A stretch of DNA of 63,582 nt from an archaeon SCG-AAA382B04 (GTDB lineage Archaea > Halobacteriota > Methanonatronarchaeia > Methanonatronarchaeales > Methanonatronarchaeaceae): positions 1 through 63,582 of the forward strand of contig PZKD01000056.1 in assembly GCA_003034855.1 (NCBI GenBank), read 5' to 3'. A program made the position numbers and the translations under genes. A model generated the notes under the pieces. The model did no database searches, was not told the DNA's origin, and worked only from the letters and a program-made list of their open reading frames with translations. This document shows, one piece after another, positions 44,959-54,956 of this stretch; position 1 is the stretch's first letter, and every line of letters begins with the position of its first letter.

Positions 44959-46271
44959 AGTTGTTCTCCTATCATTTCGTTTGCTTTTTTAAGGAAATTT
45001 TTTAATTCATTTTTTGGAATTGTTGCTCCAGATGCTATGTTGTGACCTCCCCCATTTCCTCCAACTTCATTTGCTGCTTTTTTCATTACTTCAGAAAGAT
45101 CAAGGTTTCTCTCTATTAATAATTTATTGCCTCTAGAACTAATGCTTATCTCATCTTCATCAATGTAATATGTGAAGATTGGTTTATCTGTGAATACATA
45201 ATCTACTAGAATTCCACAAACCGTTCCCTTTGAGGCTCTATGATCAACTTCTATATGATAAAGGTTGTTTTGTTCATTTAAGTTTTCTATTGCTTCATTT
45301 ATGTTTTTTAGTAATTCAGATTTGTGTTCGTTTTTTATTTTTTCAGCTTCTTCAAATCTCTGTTTTGGGCCTAAAACCAATGAAAGAGCTAATCCGTATT
45401 CATCTTTCGTTCCACAGGCATTTAATAAGGAACTTAATTCGGATACGTAATTAAATTCTTTATTATTTACTTCATATACTTCTCCAATAGTTGATTTTAT
45501 TCTATTTATTTCTGCACCCTGTTTTATTAATTTTAAAACAATGAATGAGATTAGTTTTCTTTTTTTATCTTCTTGTAGCTCCCAAAAAGTTTCATTTCCA
45601 TTGATATCAAGGGATTTTAATATTTTTTGAGTTGTAAGTGAATTTCCTGAAATTCCCTTTAAAAAAGGAGAAGTAGACTTTTCTAATGATTTGTTTATTT
45701 TATCTGTAAATCTTAGTCCTTTTTTTATTTCTATAACGTTTTTAGATCTCATCTCATTAAGTATTTCGAGATTTAATCCATCCATAGGTAAATGTTGCAT
45801 ATCACCGATAGCTCCAGCTAAACTAACACAGCCTAAATCTGCATTTTCAATTGGAAGATTCTTACATACGAGATAAGAGAGAGTGGAAGCTGAAGCAGAA
45901 AAGGATCCATCTATCCCATAATGATGGGGGTTTAGATGATGATTTGCTATTTCATCTTCATAGGACGGTGGATGGTGATCAACTACGGCAACTTCAGAAT
46001 CAATTTTCTTTATTAATTCTGGTTGACCACTTCCCATATCAAAAAGTATGACAGAACAATCATCTTCGTCATTTATTTTTTCAATAATCTCTTCCGATGG
46101 CCTGCCAACAATGGAAGTGTGAAATTGTTTCCCTAGTTTTCTCATTGATTCACTCAAGATTCCAGCTGCTGCCAAGCCATCTGCATCATTGTGAGAGATG
46201 CATCTAATAAAATCAGATTCTTCTAAATATGAAGAAATTTCAGTAGCTTTATCTTGGATGTTTGGCTTCAA
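44955..46271 (-). CDS. DHH/DHHA1 family phosphoesterase (RecJ-like/GAN type)
   Basis: This 438-aa protein has SHNDADGLAAAGIL (motif I), ILFDMGSG (motif II) and VVDHHPPS (DHH), plus AGAIGDMQHLP. The C-terminal DHHA1 motif is GGNGGGHNIASGATIP. In euryarchaea such proteins are RecJ-like nucleases bound to GINS (GAN) or RNA exonucleases; which one this is cannot be decided from sequence. It is followed by pcc1 and preceded by rps15, a common archaeal order. Confidence 0.88.
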   Translation of the reverse strand: MKPNIQDKATEISSYLEESDFIRCISHNDADGLAAAGILSESMRKLGKQFHTSIVGRPSEEIIEKINDEDDCSVILFDMGSGQPELIKKIDSEVAVVDHHPPSYEDEIANHHLNPHHYGIDGSFSASASTLSYLVCKNLPIENADLGCVSLAGAIGDMQHLPMDGLNLEILNEMRSKNVIEIKKGLRFTDKINKSLEKSTSPFLKGISGNSLTTQKILKSLDINGNETFWELQEDKKRKLISFIVLKLIKQGAEINRIKSTIGEVYEVNNKEFNYVSELSSLLNACGTKDEYGLALSLVLGPKQRFEEAEKIKNEHKSELLKNINEAIENLNEQNNLYHIEVDHRASKGTVCGILVDYVFTDKPIFTYYIDEDEISISSRGNKLLIERNLDLSEVMKKAANEVGGNGGGHNIASGATIPKNELKNFLKKANEMIGEQL

Positions 46272-46286
46272 GGGTTATTTCTCCCT

Positions 46287-46706
46287 TTACTCTGAGAGAA
46301 GTAAGTCAGCTTCTTCTGGCCTATATTTCCAATCTTTGTCTAATCTACCTTTCTCTTTATAATAATTTGCTAACTTTCTAACTTTAGATTCGGTTATTTG
46401 TAAACCTCTTTTACAACTATTATCATTTGGGTTTTCTTCTAAATGGTCACGAAGATCTCTAGCATTTTTGATAAGGTTCCTAAGATCCTCAGGAATCGTT
46501 GGCTCCATTTCATTCTCTTCAAGTATTTTATGGATTTTTTTTCCAGTAATTTTTTTTACATTTGGTATAGCGTATTGATCCCTAATTATCATTCCAATCT
46601 CACTAATCGAATTTCCTTCCTCTTTTAGTTCCAAGACTAGGTCTTCAACTTCACTTGGTTCCATATCAACCCAATCATTGCTTTGATCACTTTCTGATGA
46701 TGACAT
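46287..46706 (-). CDS. rps15: 30S ribosomal protein S15
   Basis: This 139-aa archaeal S15 has an N-terminal extension WVDMEPSEVEDLVLELKEEG and the S15 core RDLRDHLEENPNDNSCKRGLQ, then ESKVRKLANYYKEKGRLDKDW. It is full length. It is 15 bp upstream of the DHH nuclease gene. Confidence 0.95.
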   Translation of the reverse strand: MSSSESDQSNDWVDMEPSEVEDLVLELKEEGNSISEIGMIIRDQYAIPNVKKITGKKIHKILEENEMEPTIPEDLRNLIKNARDLRDHLEENPNDNSCKRGLQITESKVRKLANYYKEKGRLDKDWKYRPEEADLLLSE

Positions 46707-46757
46707 ACTGTTTTCCTCCTAGAAAATTAAGCTTTGATAAATTGTTTTGCCATATCC

Positions 46758-47309
46758 TTAAATATTTTTTGAAGATAAAAATTTTGAGAATTTTTTAAAG
46801 GCTTTTTTTCTATGTGAATAATTGTTTTTTTCTTCTCTATCCATCTCTCCAAATGTTTTATTAGAACTTTTTGGAATGAAAACTGGGTCATAACCAAATC
46901 CATGTTTTCCTCTTCTTTCTTTGCCTATTTCACCCTCTGTTTTTCCTTTGAATAACTTTAAGTGATTCTTATCTTTATAAGCTATAATTGATAAAAAATA
47001 TGCGCTTCTATTTTCTTCATTAGCTAAAAGATCTAAAATTCCTTTGTTACCGATTTTGTCGAAAACATAAGAAGAAAATGGACCTGGAAAATTATTTAGT
47101 GATTTTATGAATAACCCTGAATCCTCTATAAATAATGGTTCAGTCAATTTTTCATAACACCAATTTACTCCTTTTCTAGCTACTTTCTCTATATTTGCTT
47201 GTATTTCAGGGTAATCAATGTTTTTTTGTGTTATTTTTATATCATCATTTACTAACTGATTTATCTCTTTTACTTTGTCTATGTTACTGGTTACAAATGT
47301 TATTTTCAA
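46758..47309 (-). CDS. rdgB: XTP/dITP pyrophosphatase (RdgB/HAM1)
   Basis: This 183-aa enzyme cleans non-canonical purine triphosphates. Motifs are ITFVTSNIDKVKEI, PLFIEDSGLFIKSLNNFPG, GKTEGEIGKERRGKHGFGYDP and TFGEMDREEKNNYSHR. It overlaps the bud32 stop by 4 bp and belongs to the KEOPS operon. Confidence 0.94.
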   Translation of the reverse strand: MKITFVTSNIDKVKEINQLVNDDIKITQKNIDYPEIQANIEKVARKGVNWCYEKLTEPLFIEDSGLFIKSLNNFPGPFSSYVFDKIGNKGILDLLANEENRSAYFLSIIAYKDKNHLKLFKGKTEGEIGKERRGKHGFGYDPVFIPKSSNKTFGEMDREEKNNYSHRKKAFKKFSKFLSSKNI

Positions 47310-47896
47310 AAATACCTACCTCTTTCTTCGATTTCGTTCAATCTCTGTATTATCTCTTTTTGGTTATTCATTGAGGATTTATAGCTATTCAATATGATGT
47401 TTATAGAATCAGTATGTTCAGGGTGAGAACTTCTTATCGTTTGAAATAAGACATGTAAGTCAACACCTTTTGGCTCAATATGGCCATCATAACCAGATAG
47501 GCCAAAGTCTATAAAATAGATTTTGTTTCGATTAGTTTTTAGTATATTACTTGTGGTTAAGTCGCCATGAAAAATTCTATTTTGATGTAATTTAGCTATA
47601 TACTTTCCAATTTTTCTAAAGTCGTTTTGATTAAGTCTTGAGTAAATCTTTTTTATTTTTTCTCCATCTAGGTATTCAAACTTAATTTCAAAATCTTTCA
47701 TGTCTAAGATTATTGGAGTAGGTACTCCAATTTTCCTTGCCTCTCTTGTGGCTTTTGCTTCTTTTTTAGTTCTATTTTTTCTAATTCTCTCGTCTAAGGT
47801 TTTATTTCTATATTTCTTTGGTTTTCTAATCTTTATTATTTCTTGGTTTTTTTTGTATAATTCTGCTTCTGCTCCTCTTGCTATCAATTCACTCAC
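47306..47896 (-). CDS. bud32: KEOPS kinase/ATPase Bud32
   Basis: This 196-aa minimal protein-kinase-fold ATPase activates Kae1. Motifs are LIARGAEAELYK (glycine-rich loop), IFHGDLTTSNIL (catalytic loop) and FIDFGLSG (metal Asp). It begins 8 bp inside the end of kae1. In many euryarchaea kae1 and bud32 are one fused gene; here they are separate and overlapping. Confidence 0.94.
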   Translation of the reverse strand: MSELIARGAEAELYKKNQEIIKIRKPKKYRNKTLDERIRKNRTKKEAKATREARKIGVPTPIILDMKDFEIKFEYLDGEKIKKIYSRLNQNDFRKIGKYIAKLHQNRIFHGDLTTSNILKTNRNKIYFIDFGLSGYDGHIEPKGVDLHVLFQTIRSSHPEHTDSINIILNSYKSSMNNQKEIIQRLNEIEERGRYF

Positions 47897-48866
47897 GCCA
47901 TTTCACCTCTACTTCATCAGTTCTATAATCAGTTTTAACCTCAATACCGGGTGAATGTTCAATCCCTGATTCATACATCTTTATAGCAGTGTGAGCTATC
48001 ATTGCTCCGTTGTCACCCATTAACTCTTTTTTTGGATAACCAAATTTTATCTGGTATTCTAGGCTCATTTCTTTTAGCATCTGTTTTAAGCGTTGGTTTT
48101 TTCCTACTCCACCACACAATAATAGTTCTTTTTTTCCTGAATGGGCTAGAGCTCTTTCTGCCACTTCTGTTAGCATTGAAAAGGAGTATTCTTGTAAGCT
48201 GTAACAGATATCTTCCTTTTTTTCTCCTCTTTGGAGTTTTTTCTCAGCAGCTGTAACGAGTCCTGAGAAGGAAAAGTCCATTCCCTTCACAGAATATGGT
48301 AATTCGATTAGTTTTTCTCCTTTTTTTGCAAGTTTTTCTATCTTTGGGCCACCAGGATGATTTAGATTTAGTTTTCTTGCGAACTTATCCAATGCATTTC
48401 CTAAACCGATATCTAGTGTTTCCCCAAAAACTCTATATCTTTTAGATTTGTAGCCCAATACTTGAGAGTTGGCTCCACTCACATAGAGAATTATTGGGTC
48501 ATCTAATCCAGTGGACCATTTTCCGGATTCTATATGAGCTATACAATGATTTACTCCTACTAATGGTTTCTCCAGAGTTAAGGTCAGTGCTCGTGCAGCT
48601 GTTGCTATTACTCTTAGACATGGCCCCATACCGGGTCCTAGAGAAAAAGATATTAAGTCTATCTGTTGTGGCTGAATATTGGCATTACTGACTGTTTTTT
48701 TAATTATTTTTGCTATCTTATCAGAATGGTGTTGGGATGCTTCTCTTGGGTGAATTCCCCCATCACTTGGTTGATATGGGTGTTGTTGATGAGAGAGTAT
48801 TTTTTGGTCATTAACAATCCCAACGGATAGATTCCATGCTGTTCCTTCTATCCCTAAAGAAATCAT
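47889..48866 (-). CDS. kae1: tRNA threonylcarbamoyladenosine synthase Kae1
   Basis: This 325-aa ASKHA-fold enzyme transfers threonylcarbamoyl to A37 of ANN-decoding tRNAs. Motifs are LGIEGTAWNLSVG, HPREASQHHSDKIA, the metal pair in GVNHCIAHIESG, GGPKIEKLAKKG and LLCGGVGKNQRL, with GDNGAMIAH near the end. It is full length and leads into bud32 and rdgB. Confidence 0.96.
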   Translation of the reverse strand: MISLGIEGTAWNLSVGIVNDQKILSHQQHPYQPSDGGIHPREASQHHSDKIAKIIKKTVSNANIQPQQIDLISFSLGPGMGPCLRVIATAARALTLTLEKPLVGVNHCIAHIESGKWSTGLDDPIILYVSGANSQVLGYKSKRYRVFGETLDIGLGNALDKFARKLNLNHPGGPKIEKLAKKGEKLIELPYSVKGMDFSFSGLVTAAEKKLQRGEKKEDICYSLQEYSFSMLTEVAERALAHSGKKELLLCGGVGKNQRLKQMLKEMSLEYQIKFGYPKKELMGDNGAMIAHTAIKMYESGIEHSPGIEVKTDYRTDEVEVKWRE

Positions 48867-48890
48867 CTTATGAAAGATTAAGAGAAGAAT

Positions 48891-49037
48891 CTATTTGAAT
48901 TCTGTATATCCACATTTTCCACAGGAGAGTCTGTCTTCATGATCTGCTAAAAAAACTCCATCTCCACATCGGGGGCAGATTTTTCTTTTTCTTTTAACTT
49001 CTTCATCTTTTTTCTCATAAATTTCTTTTTTATCCAT
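48891..49037 (-). CDS. rps27ae: 30S ribosomal protein S27ae
   Basis: This 48-aa zinc-ribbon protein is [19 protein letters not shown], then [17 protein letters not shown], then [10 protein letters not shown]. The two CxxC pairs bind zinc. Its ATG overlaps the rps24e stop region by 8 bp, the usual S24e-S27ae pairing in archaea. Confidence 0.93.
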   Translation of the reverse strand: MDKKEIYEKKDEEVKRKRKICPRCGDGVFLADHEDRLSCGKCGYTEFK

Positions 49038-49320
49038 TGTCCTCACCTAGGTTTCTTTCTATTGTATATTTATTTTCTATTTCTTCCAATCTTTCCTTAT
49101 CATCATAAATTTTGACATAACCTTTTGTCTCACTGTTTCCATAATCTGTGTGTAATTCATTTATAATTATTAGTTCTTCCTTTACACCTTGTTCTGCTGC
49201 TAATTTGGCCCTAACTTCACTACGTTTTGGTGTGCTTTCTTCTGAGTGAGTTATATTTAGTTTCACTTCTTCTCTATCTAGGGCTTCGTTTTTTTCATTT
49301 TCAGTAACATTGATATCCAT
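49030..49320 (-). CDS. rps24e: 30S ribosomal protein S24e
   Basis: This 96-aa protein has [38 protein letters not shown] and [20 protein letters not shown], conserved in archaeal S24e. It lies between the dephospho-CoA kinase gene (5 bp upstream) and rps27ae. Confidence 0.95.
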   Translation of the reverse strand: MDINVTENEKNEALDREEVKLNITHSEESTPKRSEVRAKLAAEQGVKEELIIINELHTDYGNSETKGYVKIYDDKERLEEIENKYTIERNLGEDNG

Positions 49321-49326
49321 TTTTAT

Positions 49327-49824
49327 CTACCTCATCCTTTCAATAATTTTTTTTATTTTTTGTTTGACTTCTTGGTTAACTTTAACTCTAACAACTCCTT
49401 TTCTTGGTTGACCGTAAATTATTTGGTGTTTCTGCGGAGCGAATTTTATTGAGGGAATTACTGCTAAATCTTCTTCTCCATTTATGTTGATAATTGTTTT
49501 TTGGGTTCTTGAAATGGCTTTTTTGATTTCATTAATTAATTCATTAGTAATGTAACCAGCTGGGTTTTTTACTTGAATTTCCTTGTATTTTGGTGAGTTT
49601 AAAATTTTATTTAATTTATCTGATGGTTTTCTTTCTATTTTTTCATCTATTATAGCTATTTTTGGATAAAAGTCCTTTTTGATTAAGTTGTAGGTTATTA
49701 AGTCTCCTACCGAGATTGATTTCCTGGGTTTTAGTTCGTCTATTATTTGGTCTATGTTTTTGTATAAGTCACCAAAAGGTTGCTTTAGTTCCTTTCTAAG
49801 TTCTGGACCTAATTCTAGTGGCAA
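49327..49824 (-). CDS. GTP-dependent dephospho-CoA kinase (DUF359)
   Basis: This 165-aa archaeal enzyme performs the last step of CoA synthesis with GTP. Family motifs are KPRKSISVGDLITYNLI, KIAIIDEKIERKP, VKNPAGYITNEL and ININGEEDLAVIPSI with IIYGQPRKGVV. Location next to rps24e and spt4 is the usual archaeal context for DUF359. Confidence 0.9.
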   Translation of the reverse strand: MPLELGPELRKELKQPFGDLYKNIDQIIDELKPRKSISVGDLITYNLIKKDFYPKIAIIDEKIERKPSDKLNKILNSPKYKEIQVKNPAGYITNELINEIKKAISRTQKTIININGEEDLAVIPSIKFAPQKHQIIYGQPRKGVVRVKVNQEVKQKIKKIIERMR

Positions 49825-50013
49825 TTATCGCACCTTAAGTGCGTATTTACCTGGGTGTTCTACGTTTAACTTTTCTGCTATTTTTGATCTCTTTGGATCA
49901 ATTATTACTACATAACCTCTCCAATTTTCGGTTAGTGACGTTGACCTACAAACTGGACAGGTTTCACTGTCCTCTACAATCCTATGACAATTTCTACAGG
50001 CTGGGTCAGTCAT
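49825..50013 (-). CDS. spt4: Transcription elongation factor Spt4 (RpoE'')
   Basis: This 62-aa zinc protein (CRNCHRIVEDSETCPVCRS, then WRGYVVIIDPKRSKIAE) partners Spt5 and clamps RNA polymerase for processivity. It is 2 bp downstream of rpoE' and abuts the dephospho-CoA kinase gene. Confidence 0.94.
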   Translation of the reverse strand: MTDPACRNCHRIVEDSETCPVCRSTSLTENWRGYVVIIDPKRSKIAEKLNVEHPGKYALKVR

Positions 50014-50015
50014 GC

Positions 50016-50771
50016 TTAATCACCTGGTCGTGTTTTTGCATCTGGATACTTTTCTTTGTATTCATCCATAGTCATATTATGAGTTTTTAAATGACTCGCA
50101 GTTATTGCCTTGTATTCGTTTCCACATTCCTGGCAAGTCACCTTATCGGATTCTTCTTTTTCTTTAGTTTCTTTAGTTTCCTCTTCTTTGGGAACTTCTT
50201 CTACATCTTTTATTACTACTTTTCCACCGTACTCTCCTTCCTCTTCTTCCTCTATTTTCTTGAGTGCAGGTTGTCTCATCGTTAATCCTATTTTAGAATC
50301 TCTTGGATTTTGTTCATTTAAGCTCACAGCTATTACTCTTGCTTTTACATAATCTCCTTCAGCTAATGAGAAATCTGTTTCTTTTCCTACGAGTCTTGCA
50401 CTTTTTTCATTATGAGATACGTAGTCGTCTGTTATTTGGCTAACATGTAACAATGCATCCATTGGCCCTAATCCTATAAATGCTCCAAAGTTCACTACCT
50501 CGACTACTTCCCCTTCTATTATCTCTTGCATAGTAGGTTTGTATGATATACATTCAAATTCTACATTGTAATAAACACCAGCATCTCCGGGAATTAGATT
50601 ACCTTCTCTTATATCATAGACATTGGTTATAGCTATAAACATCCCTAAGTCTCTGTTTATTTTTCCTTCTAGCTTATCTTCTAATAACTCTTTCACTACA
50701 CTTTGAGTGTCTTCATTCAATTTTTCAGGGGGAACCCTTACTGTGTCGAGAAGTTTTAATTTCCTATACAA
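50016..50771 (-). CDS. rpo7: RNA polymerase subunit RpoE' (Rpo7) fused to a MucR-like zinc finger
   Basis: Residues 1-185 are a normal Rpo7: the N-terminal tip domain ([17 protein letters not shown]) and an S1 RNA-binding domain ([27 protein letters not shown]), ending at [10 protein letters not shown]. After it comes an acidic linker (about 190-210) and CQECG-X10-H-X3-H (C213, C216, H227, H231) followed by [13 protein letters not shown]. That resembles MucR/ROS-type zinc fingers. Usual archaeal Rpo7 is about 185-190 aa, so this 60-residue extension is unusual. The frame is continuous and the stop is clear. It sits between the PIN gene and spt4. Confidence 0.92.
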   Translation of the reverse strand: MYRKLKLLDTVRVPPEKLNEDTQSVVKELLEDKLEGKINRDLGMFIAITNVYDIREGNLIPGDAGVYYNVEFECISYKPTMQEIIEGEVVEVVNFGAFIGLGPMDALLHVSQITDDYVSHNEKSARLVGKETDFSLAEGDYVKARVIAVSLNEQNPRDSKIGLTMRQPALKKIEEEEEGEYGGKVVIKDVEEVPKEEETKETKEKEESDKVTCQECGNEYKAITASHLKTHNMTMDEYKEKYPDAKTRPGD

Positions 50772-50787
50772 CTTACCTCACTCCAAA

Positions 50788-51159
50788 TTAATTCATTTCT
50801 AAGTGTGATTGCTGTCTTAGAATAATAACAGGAATATTATTATTCTTTAATCTTTTTATTAGTTCTGAATCATTACTAGCAACAGCTGATTCATATTTTT
50901 TGGCTACCTCCATAATCGCATCATCACCTTCTTCTTCAGTTTCTATTATCTCGCAATCATTGATTAGATCAAGTGCTATTGATGCAGCTCTTTTATTTTC
51001 TCCCTTTCCATTTTCATAAATATTCTGTATTTCATTTAATATTGACTTTGGTAATATTGGTTGATATTTTTTATTTATCACTCTATCTAATTCGGAAAAA
51101 AGGTTTATTCCAAATTGTTCAGGAGTCATTAACATATTGGTATCTAATATTACCTTCAT
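50788..51159 (-). CDS. PIN domain protein (Fcf1/Utp24-like)
   Basis: This 123-aa PIN nuclease fold has VILDTNMLMTPEQ with the first Asp, Glu in ILPKSILNEIQNI, and the final acidic site ASNDSELIKRLKNNNIPVI. The position beside eIF2-gamma and rpoE' is typical of an archaeal PIN protein linked to ribosome or RNA processing. I choose the ATG at 51159, 5 bp after the eIF2-gamma stop; the longer frame would overlap that gene. Confidence 0.85.
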   Translation of the reverse strand: MKVILDTNMLMTPEQFGINLFSELDRVINKKYQPILPKSILNEIQNIYENGKGENKRAASIALDLINDCEIIETEEEGDDAIMEVAKKYESAVASNDSELIKRLKNNNIPVIILRQQSHLEMN

Positions 51160-51164
51160 TTGTT

Positions 51165-52394
51165 TTATTGTTCTTTTAATTCTCCTACACCTATCAATCT
51201 CCATCTAGTTCCTATCTTTCTACTTATAGCTATTCTTGAACCACTTTTTGCACAGATAGGTCTTTTTAATTTTATTTCCGCTTCATTGCCTCTAGCACTG
51301 GTTACAACACCTACAGTTGTTGCTGTTCCTATGTTAAGCATGAGAGGTTCATTAGTTCTTATTTCTTCTACTTCAACTTCCTCTTCAATTCCAACAACTC
51401 TGTCTAGCAATTCCACTTCCATTAGAAATTCATCCCACACAGGAGGGAGATTATCTGGTTTGCCCAGTATCTGACCAACTAAGGCATCACTTTTTGTCGC
51501 AGCTGGATCAAGAAGAGTTCCTAAACCAACTAATCCTCCAGGAGTTACTTTTTCTCTGTATTTACCCCCAGAGAAGATGCTAACTACTTTAGTTTGAATA
51601 GGATTCCATGTTGTTTTTCCTCCAGATTCATCTTTTTTACCAGGTTTTATCTCAATCTCTTGTCCTTCCTCGATCTTCCCCTGCTCAATGGAGCCTCCGA
51701 GTATACCTCCTTCTAACTTATCAGGAGAAAAGCCAGGTTTATTTACATCAAAAGATCGAGCAATCGGCATTAATGGTGATTTTTCAGGATTTCTCTCTGG
51801 TGTTGGAATTTGTTCTTCCAGAGCTTGAATCACTAAATCTATATTTGTTTCTTGTTGCGCAGATATTGGAATTATTAGTGCATCTTCTGCAACTGTCCCC
51901 TCAACAAAATCTTTGATTTGTTCATAATTCTCCATAGCTTCTTCTCTAGAAACTAAATCAATTTTGTTCTGAACCACGACTATATCTTCTATTCCTATTA
52001 TATCTAAACCCATCAAATGTTCTTTGGTTTGTGGTTGTGGACATTCTTCATTTGCAGCTATTACCAAAATTGCCCCGTCCATTATAGCAGATCCTGACAA
52101 CATTGTCGCCATCAATGTTTCATGCCCTGGAGCATCGACAAAAGAAACTGATCTCAAATTCTCACTTTCTTCTCCACATCCCTCACATTTTTCATCAACA
52201 GTGTATGCTTCTGGTTCTTCACAATTTGGACATTTTCTTAAGACGGTATCAGCATACCCTAATCTGATTGATATTCCTCTTCTCAGCTCTTCGCTGTGTT
52301 GATCTGTCCAAACACCACTAAGGGCTTCTACTAATGTAGTTTTTCCATGATCAACATGTCCTATTAAACCAATATTTACTTCCGGTTGTTTCAA
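51165..52394 (-). CDS. eif2g: Translation initiation factor aIF2 gamma subunit
   Basis: This 409-aa GTPase delivers initiator tRNA. Motifs are G1 [14 protein letters not shown], the switch with [11 protein letters not shown], a zinc knuckle [21 protein letters not shown]3 DAPGHETLM and G4 QNKIDLV. EF-Tu-like domains II and III follow. It starts the minus-strand run eif2g-PIN-rpo7-spt4 and so on. Confidence 0.96.
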   Translation of the reverse strand: MKQPEVNIGLIGHVDHGKTTLVEALSGVWTDQHSEELRRGISIRLGYADTVLRKCPNCEEPEAYTVDEKCEGCGEESENLRSVSFVDAPGHETLMATMLSGSAIMDGAILVIAANEECPQPQTKEHLMGLDIIGIEDIVVVQNKIDLVSREEAMENYEQIKDFVEGTVAEDALIIPISAQQETNIDLVIQALEEQIPTPERNPEKSPLMPIARSFDVNKPGFSPDKLEGGILGGSIEQGKIEEGQEIEIKPGKKDESGGKTTWNPIQTKVVSIFSGGKYREKVTPGGLVGLGTLLDPAATKSDALVGQILGKPDNLPPVWDEFLMEVELLDRVVGIEEEVEVEEIRTNEPLMLNIGTATTVGVVTSARGNEAEIKLKRPICAKSGSRIAISRKIGTRWRLIGVGELKEQ

Positions 52395-52507
52395 AATGAC
52401 ACCCTTTTCTCTAAAAAGTTTTTAAATTATATCATTCAGTTATCTAAAAAGCTTTTCATGAAACAAAATTTAATGTCGCTAAAATACGATAAAACTTTTC
52501 GAAAGAA

Positions 52508-52539
52508 AACCTAAATACTTAAGTCAAACAAATTAGGTT
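52508..52539 (+). promoter_or_regulatory. Inverted repeat around the leuA-like promoter
   Basis: AACCTAA (52508-52514) and TTAGGTT (52533-52539) are perfect inverted repeats separated by 18 bp. They bracket a TATA-like AAATACTTAAG about 45 bp before the ATG at 52561. The spacing fits an operator pair or an RNA stem. Regulation is inferred only. Confidence 0.35.
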
Positions 52540-52560
52540 AAGCAAATGGATTAGATAATA

Positions 52561-54069
52561 ATGGCTAAATCCTCAAAAATCAGAATTTTTGATACAACTC
52601 TTAGAGATGGAGAACAAACTCCTGGAGTTTCATTGACATTGGAAGATAAGGTCCAAATAGCTAACAAGCTAGATGAACTGAATGTGGATGTTATCGAAGC
52701 TGGTTTTCCAGCGTCTTCTGAAGGGGAACTTAAAGCGGTAAAGAGGATTGTAGAAGAAGACCTTGATATCGAGGTGTGTGGCTTAGCAAGAACCAAAAAA
52801 GAAGATGTAGACTCTTGTCTCGAAGCAGATGTTGACATGATTCATACTTTCGTATCAACTTCAGATATCCAGTTAAAACACACTATAGAAAAATCAAAAG
52901 AAGAAGTTAAAAAATCCGTTGAAGATATTGTTTCCTACATCAATAGCCACAATGTTAGATGTCTTTTTTCTGCAATGGATGCAACTAGAACAGATCAAGA
53001 ATTCTTGAAAGACATTTTTTCTGTAGCTCAAAAAGCAGGAGCAGATGCGGTGAACGTCCCTGATACCGTTGGTGTTGTTTCACCAAAAGAGATGGAGGAA
53101 TTAATAGCTAAAATTGATAAAGCTATTGATATCCCTATCGATGTTCATTGCCATAATGATTTCGGATTGGCTGTTGCTAATACATTGTTTGGGGTTGAAG
53201 GAGGGGCTCAGCAAGTTCAAGTAACCATTAATGGTGTTGGAGAAAGAGCTGGTAATGCTTCTTTGCAACAAACCGTTATGGGGTTAGAATACTTGTTTGA
53301 CAAAAAGACCAATATAAATAAAAAAAAGCTCTATGAAACATCCAAATTGGTTGAGAGGTTGAGTGGTATTCAAATACTTCCCAATGAACCTTTTGTAGGT
53401 AACAATGCCTTCTCTCATGAGTCAGGAATACATGCTCAAGGAGTGATTTCTGATTCTAAGACTTTTGAACCTGATATGATAGAGCCAAAGATGATTGGTC
53501 ATAAAAGAAAGCTTGTTCCCGGAAAACACATGGGAAAACACTCTGTAAAAGAGATACTTAAAAATGCAGGACTTGAACCAAACAAAGAAGAACTAAAAGA
53601 AATTTTGGATAGAGTAAAGGAAATAGGAGATAAAGGAAAAAGAATAACAGAAGCAGATCTCTATACCATTGCCGAAGTTATATTAGGATCAGAAGCAGAG
53701 AAACTCATAGATCTTGAGGAAATAGCCGTAATGACTGGTAATAAAGTAACTCCTACAGCATCAGTAGAAGCTAATGTAGATGGGGAGAAAAAAAGAGCTT
53801 CAAAAACAGGGGTAGGACCAGTTGATGCAGCTATAAAAGCCACTCAATCTTTAGTGAGTAACTTTCCAGAGATAAAACTAAAAAGCTTTAAAGTTGAGGC
53901 AATAACCGGTGGATCCGATGCTCTAGCAGAGATTATTATTGAAGTAGAAGATAAACAAGGTCGTTCCGTCTCCGCTAAATCAGAGAGTGAAGATATAGTA
54001 AAAGCAAGTGTCGAAGCACTTATCTCAGGAGTTAATATGTTAATGGCTGAAAAAAGAAGAGAAAAATAA
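52561..54069 (+). CDS. 2-isopropylmalate/(R)-citramalate synthase family enzyme
   Basis: This 502-aa Claisen condensation enzyme has a TIM barrel with [42 protein letters not shown] (metal His pair) and [16 protein letters not shown] [24 protein letters not shown] motif precedes a C-terminal LeuA dimer/regulatory domain (about residues 380-495). LeuA and CimA (the isoleucine pathway) cannot be separated without alignment, and AksA is less likely because of the regulatory domain. It has its own promoter, and ilvE lies elsewhere in the window. Confidence 0.9.
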   Translation: MAKSSKIRIFDTTLRDGEQTPGVSLTLEDKVQIANKLDELNVDVIEAGFPASSEGELKAVKRIVEEDLDIEVCGLARTKKEDVDSCLEADVDMIHTFVSTSDIQLKHTIEKSKEEVKKSVEDIVSYINSHNVRCLFSAMDATRTDQEFLKDIFSVAQKAGADAVNVPDTVGVVSPKEMEELIAKIDKAIDIPIDVHCHNDFGLAVANTLFGVEGGAQQVQVTINGVGERAGNASLQQTVMGLEYLFDKKTNINKKKLYETSKLVERLSGIQILPNEPFVGNNAFSHESGIHAQGVISDSKTFEPDMIEPKMIGHKRKLVPGKHMGKHSVKEILKNAGLEPNKEELKEILDRVKEIGDKGKRITEADLYTIAEVILGSEAEKLIDLEEIAVMTGNKVTPTASVEANVDGEKKRASKTGVGPVDAAIKATQSLVSNFPEIKLKSFKVEAITGGSDALAEIIIEVEDKQGRSVSAKSESEDIVKASVEALISGVNMLMAEKRREK

Positions 54070-54085
54070 AAAAAGGGGGCCTTTT

Positions 54086-54463
54086 TTAGCCCGCGTCTTG
54101 CATTCCTCCACCCATTCCACCCATAGCTTGTTGGACTTCCTGTTGGAGGTTTTGAAGTTTCTCAGTTATTTTTTCCTCCTGTTTTTCAAGAGTCTTTACT
54201 CTTAACTCTAGGTCTTCCTTTTCTTCTTCCAATTCATCAACTACTTCAGAGGGTCCTTCTTTTTGTATTATAACATCTCCAAAGTTTCTAAATACATTTG
54301 TATCTTCTTCCGCTTCTTCTAATTCATCAAGTGCATCATCAACTTGATCTAATCGGCCTTCTGACCTCTGCTTTTGCATCGAAACATTCTCTGCCTTTTG
54401 CTGTAATTGTTGCATTTTCTGTACTTTTTCCTGAATCTCAGGTGGTAATTGTCCTGAACTCAT
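54086..54463 (-). CDS. pfdB: Prefoldin beta subunit
   Basis: This is a coiled-coil chaperone subunit of about 125 aa: [20 protein letters not shown], a beta-hairpin core [13 protein letters not shown], then a second helix [17 protein letters not shown] and a Gly/Met-rich tail [11 protein letters not shown]. The start at 54463 ([11 protein letters not shown]) has GGTG upstream and is preferred to 54472. Confidence 0.92.
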   Translation of the reverse strand: MSSGQLPPEIQEKVQKMQQLQQKAENVSMQKQRSEGRLDQVDDALDELEEAEEDTNVFRNFGDVIIQKEGPSEVVDELEEEKEDLELRVKTLEKQEEKITEKLQNLQQEVQQAMGGMGGGMQDAG

Positions 54464-54567
54464 AATATACACCTAAAAAGGTAGGATTAATTAACACCTA
54501 TATATCTTTATAAGTTTGGGAAAGTAATTTTTATAATCCAAAAATAATTAATTTCGTGATCTTGATT

Positions 54568-54639
<72 letters not shown>

Positions 54640-54956
54640 TCTAGAAGAGATATAATTTTTTCTTGAATTTTTTTTCCTGAGAGATACAAAAAAGGTCTGT
54701 AGAAACTTCAGTGCAATTGTTTTTGGAGAAAGATTCCTTGATTTAATTTTAATCATTTCTGTAGGAGGAATAAGTTTGGCTTTTCTCAGTCAAGAATTAT
54801 TCTATATCCAAGACATTGAGCTTCTCTTTATTGGTTTAGGAGGAACTATATTTTTTATTCTTTTTTTGGTTTTTTTAACTATCTTCAAATCTGGATTAGT
54901 TAAGGATTTTTTGAAAACAATTGGTAAACCAATAGAGAAGAGTGAACTACCCCTTC

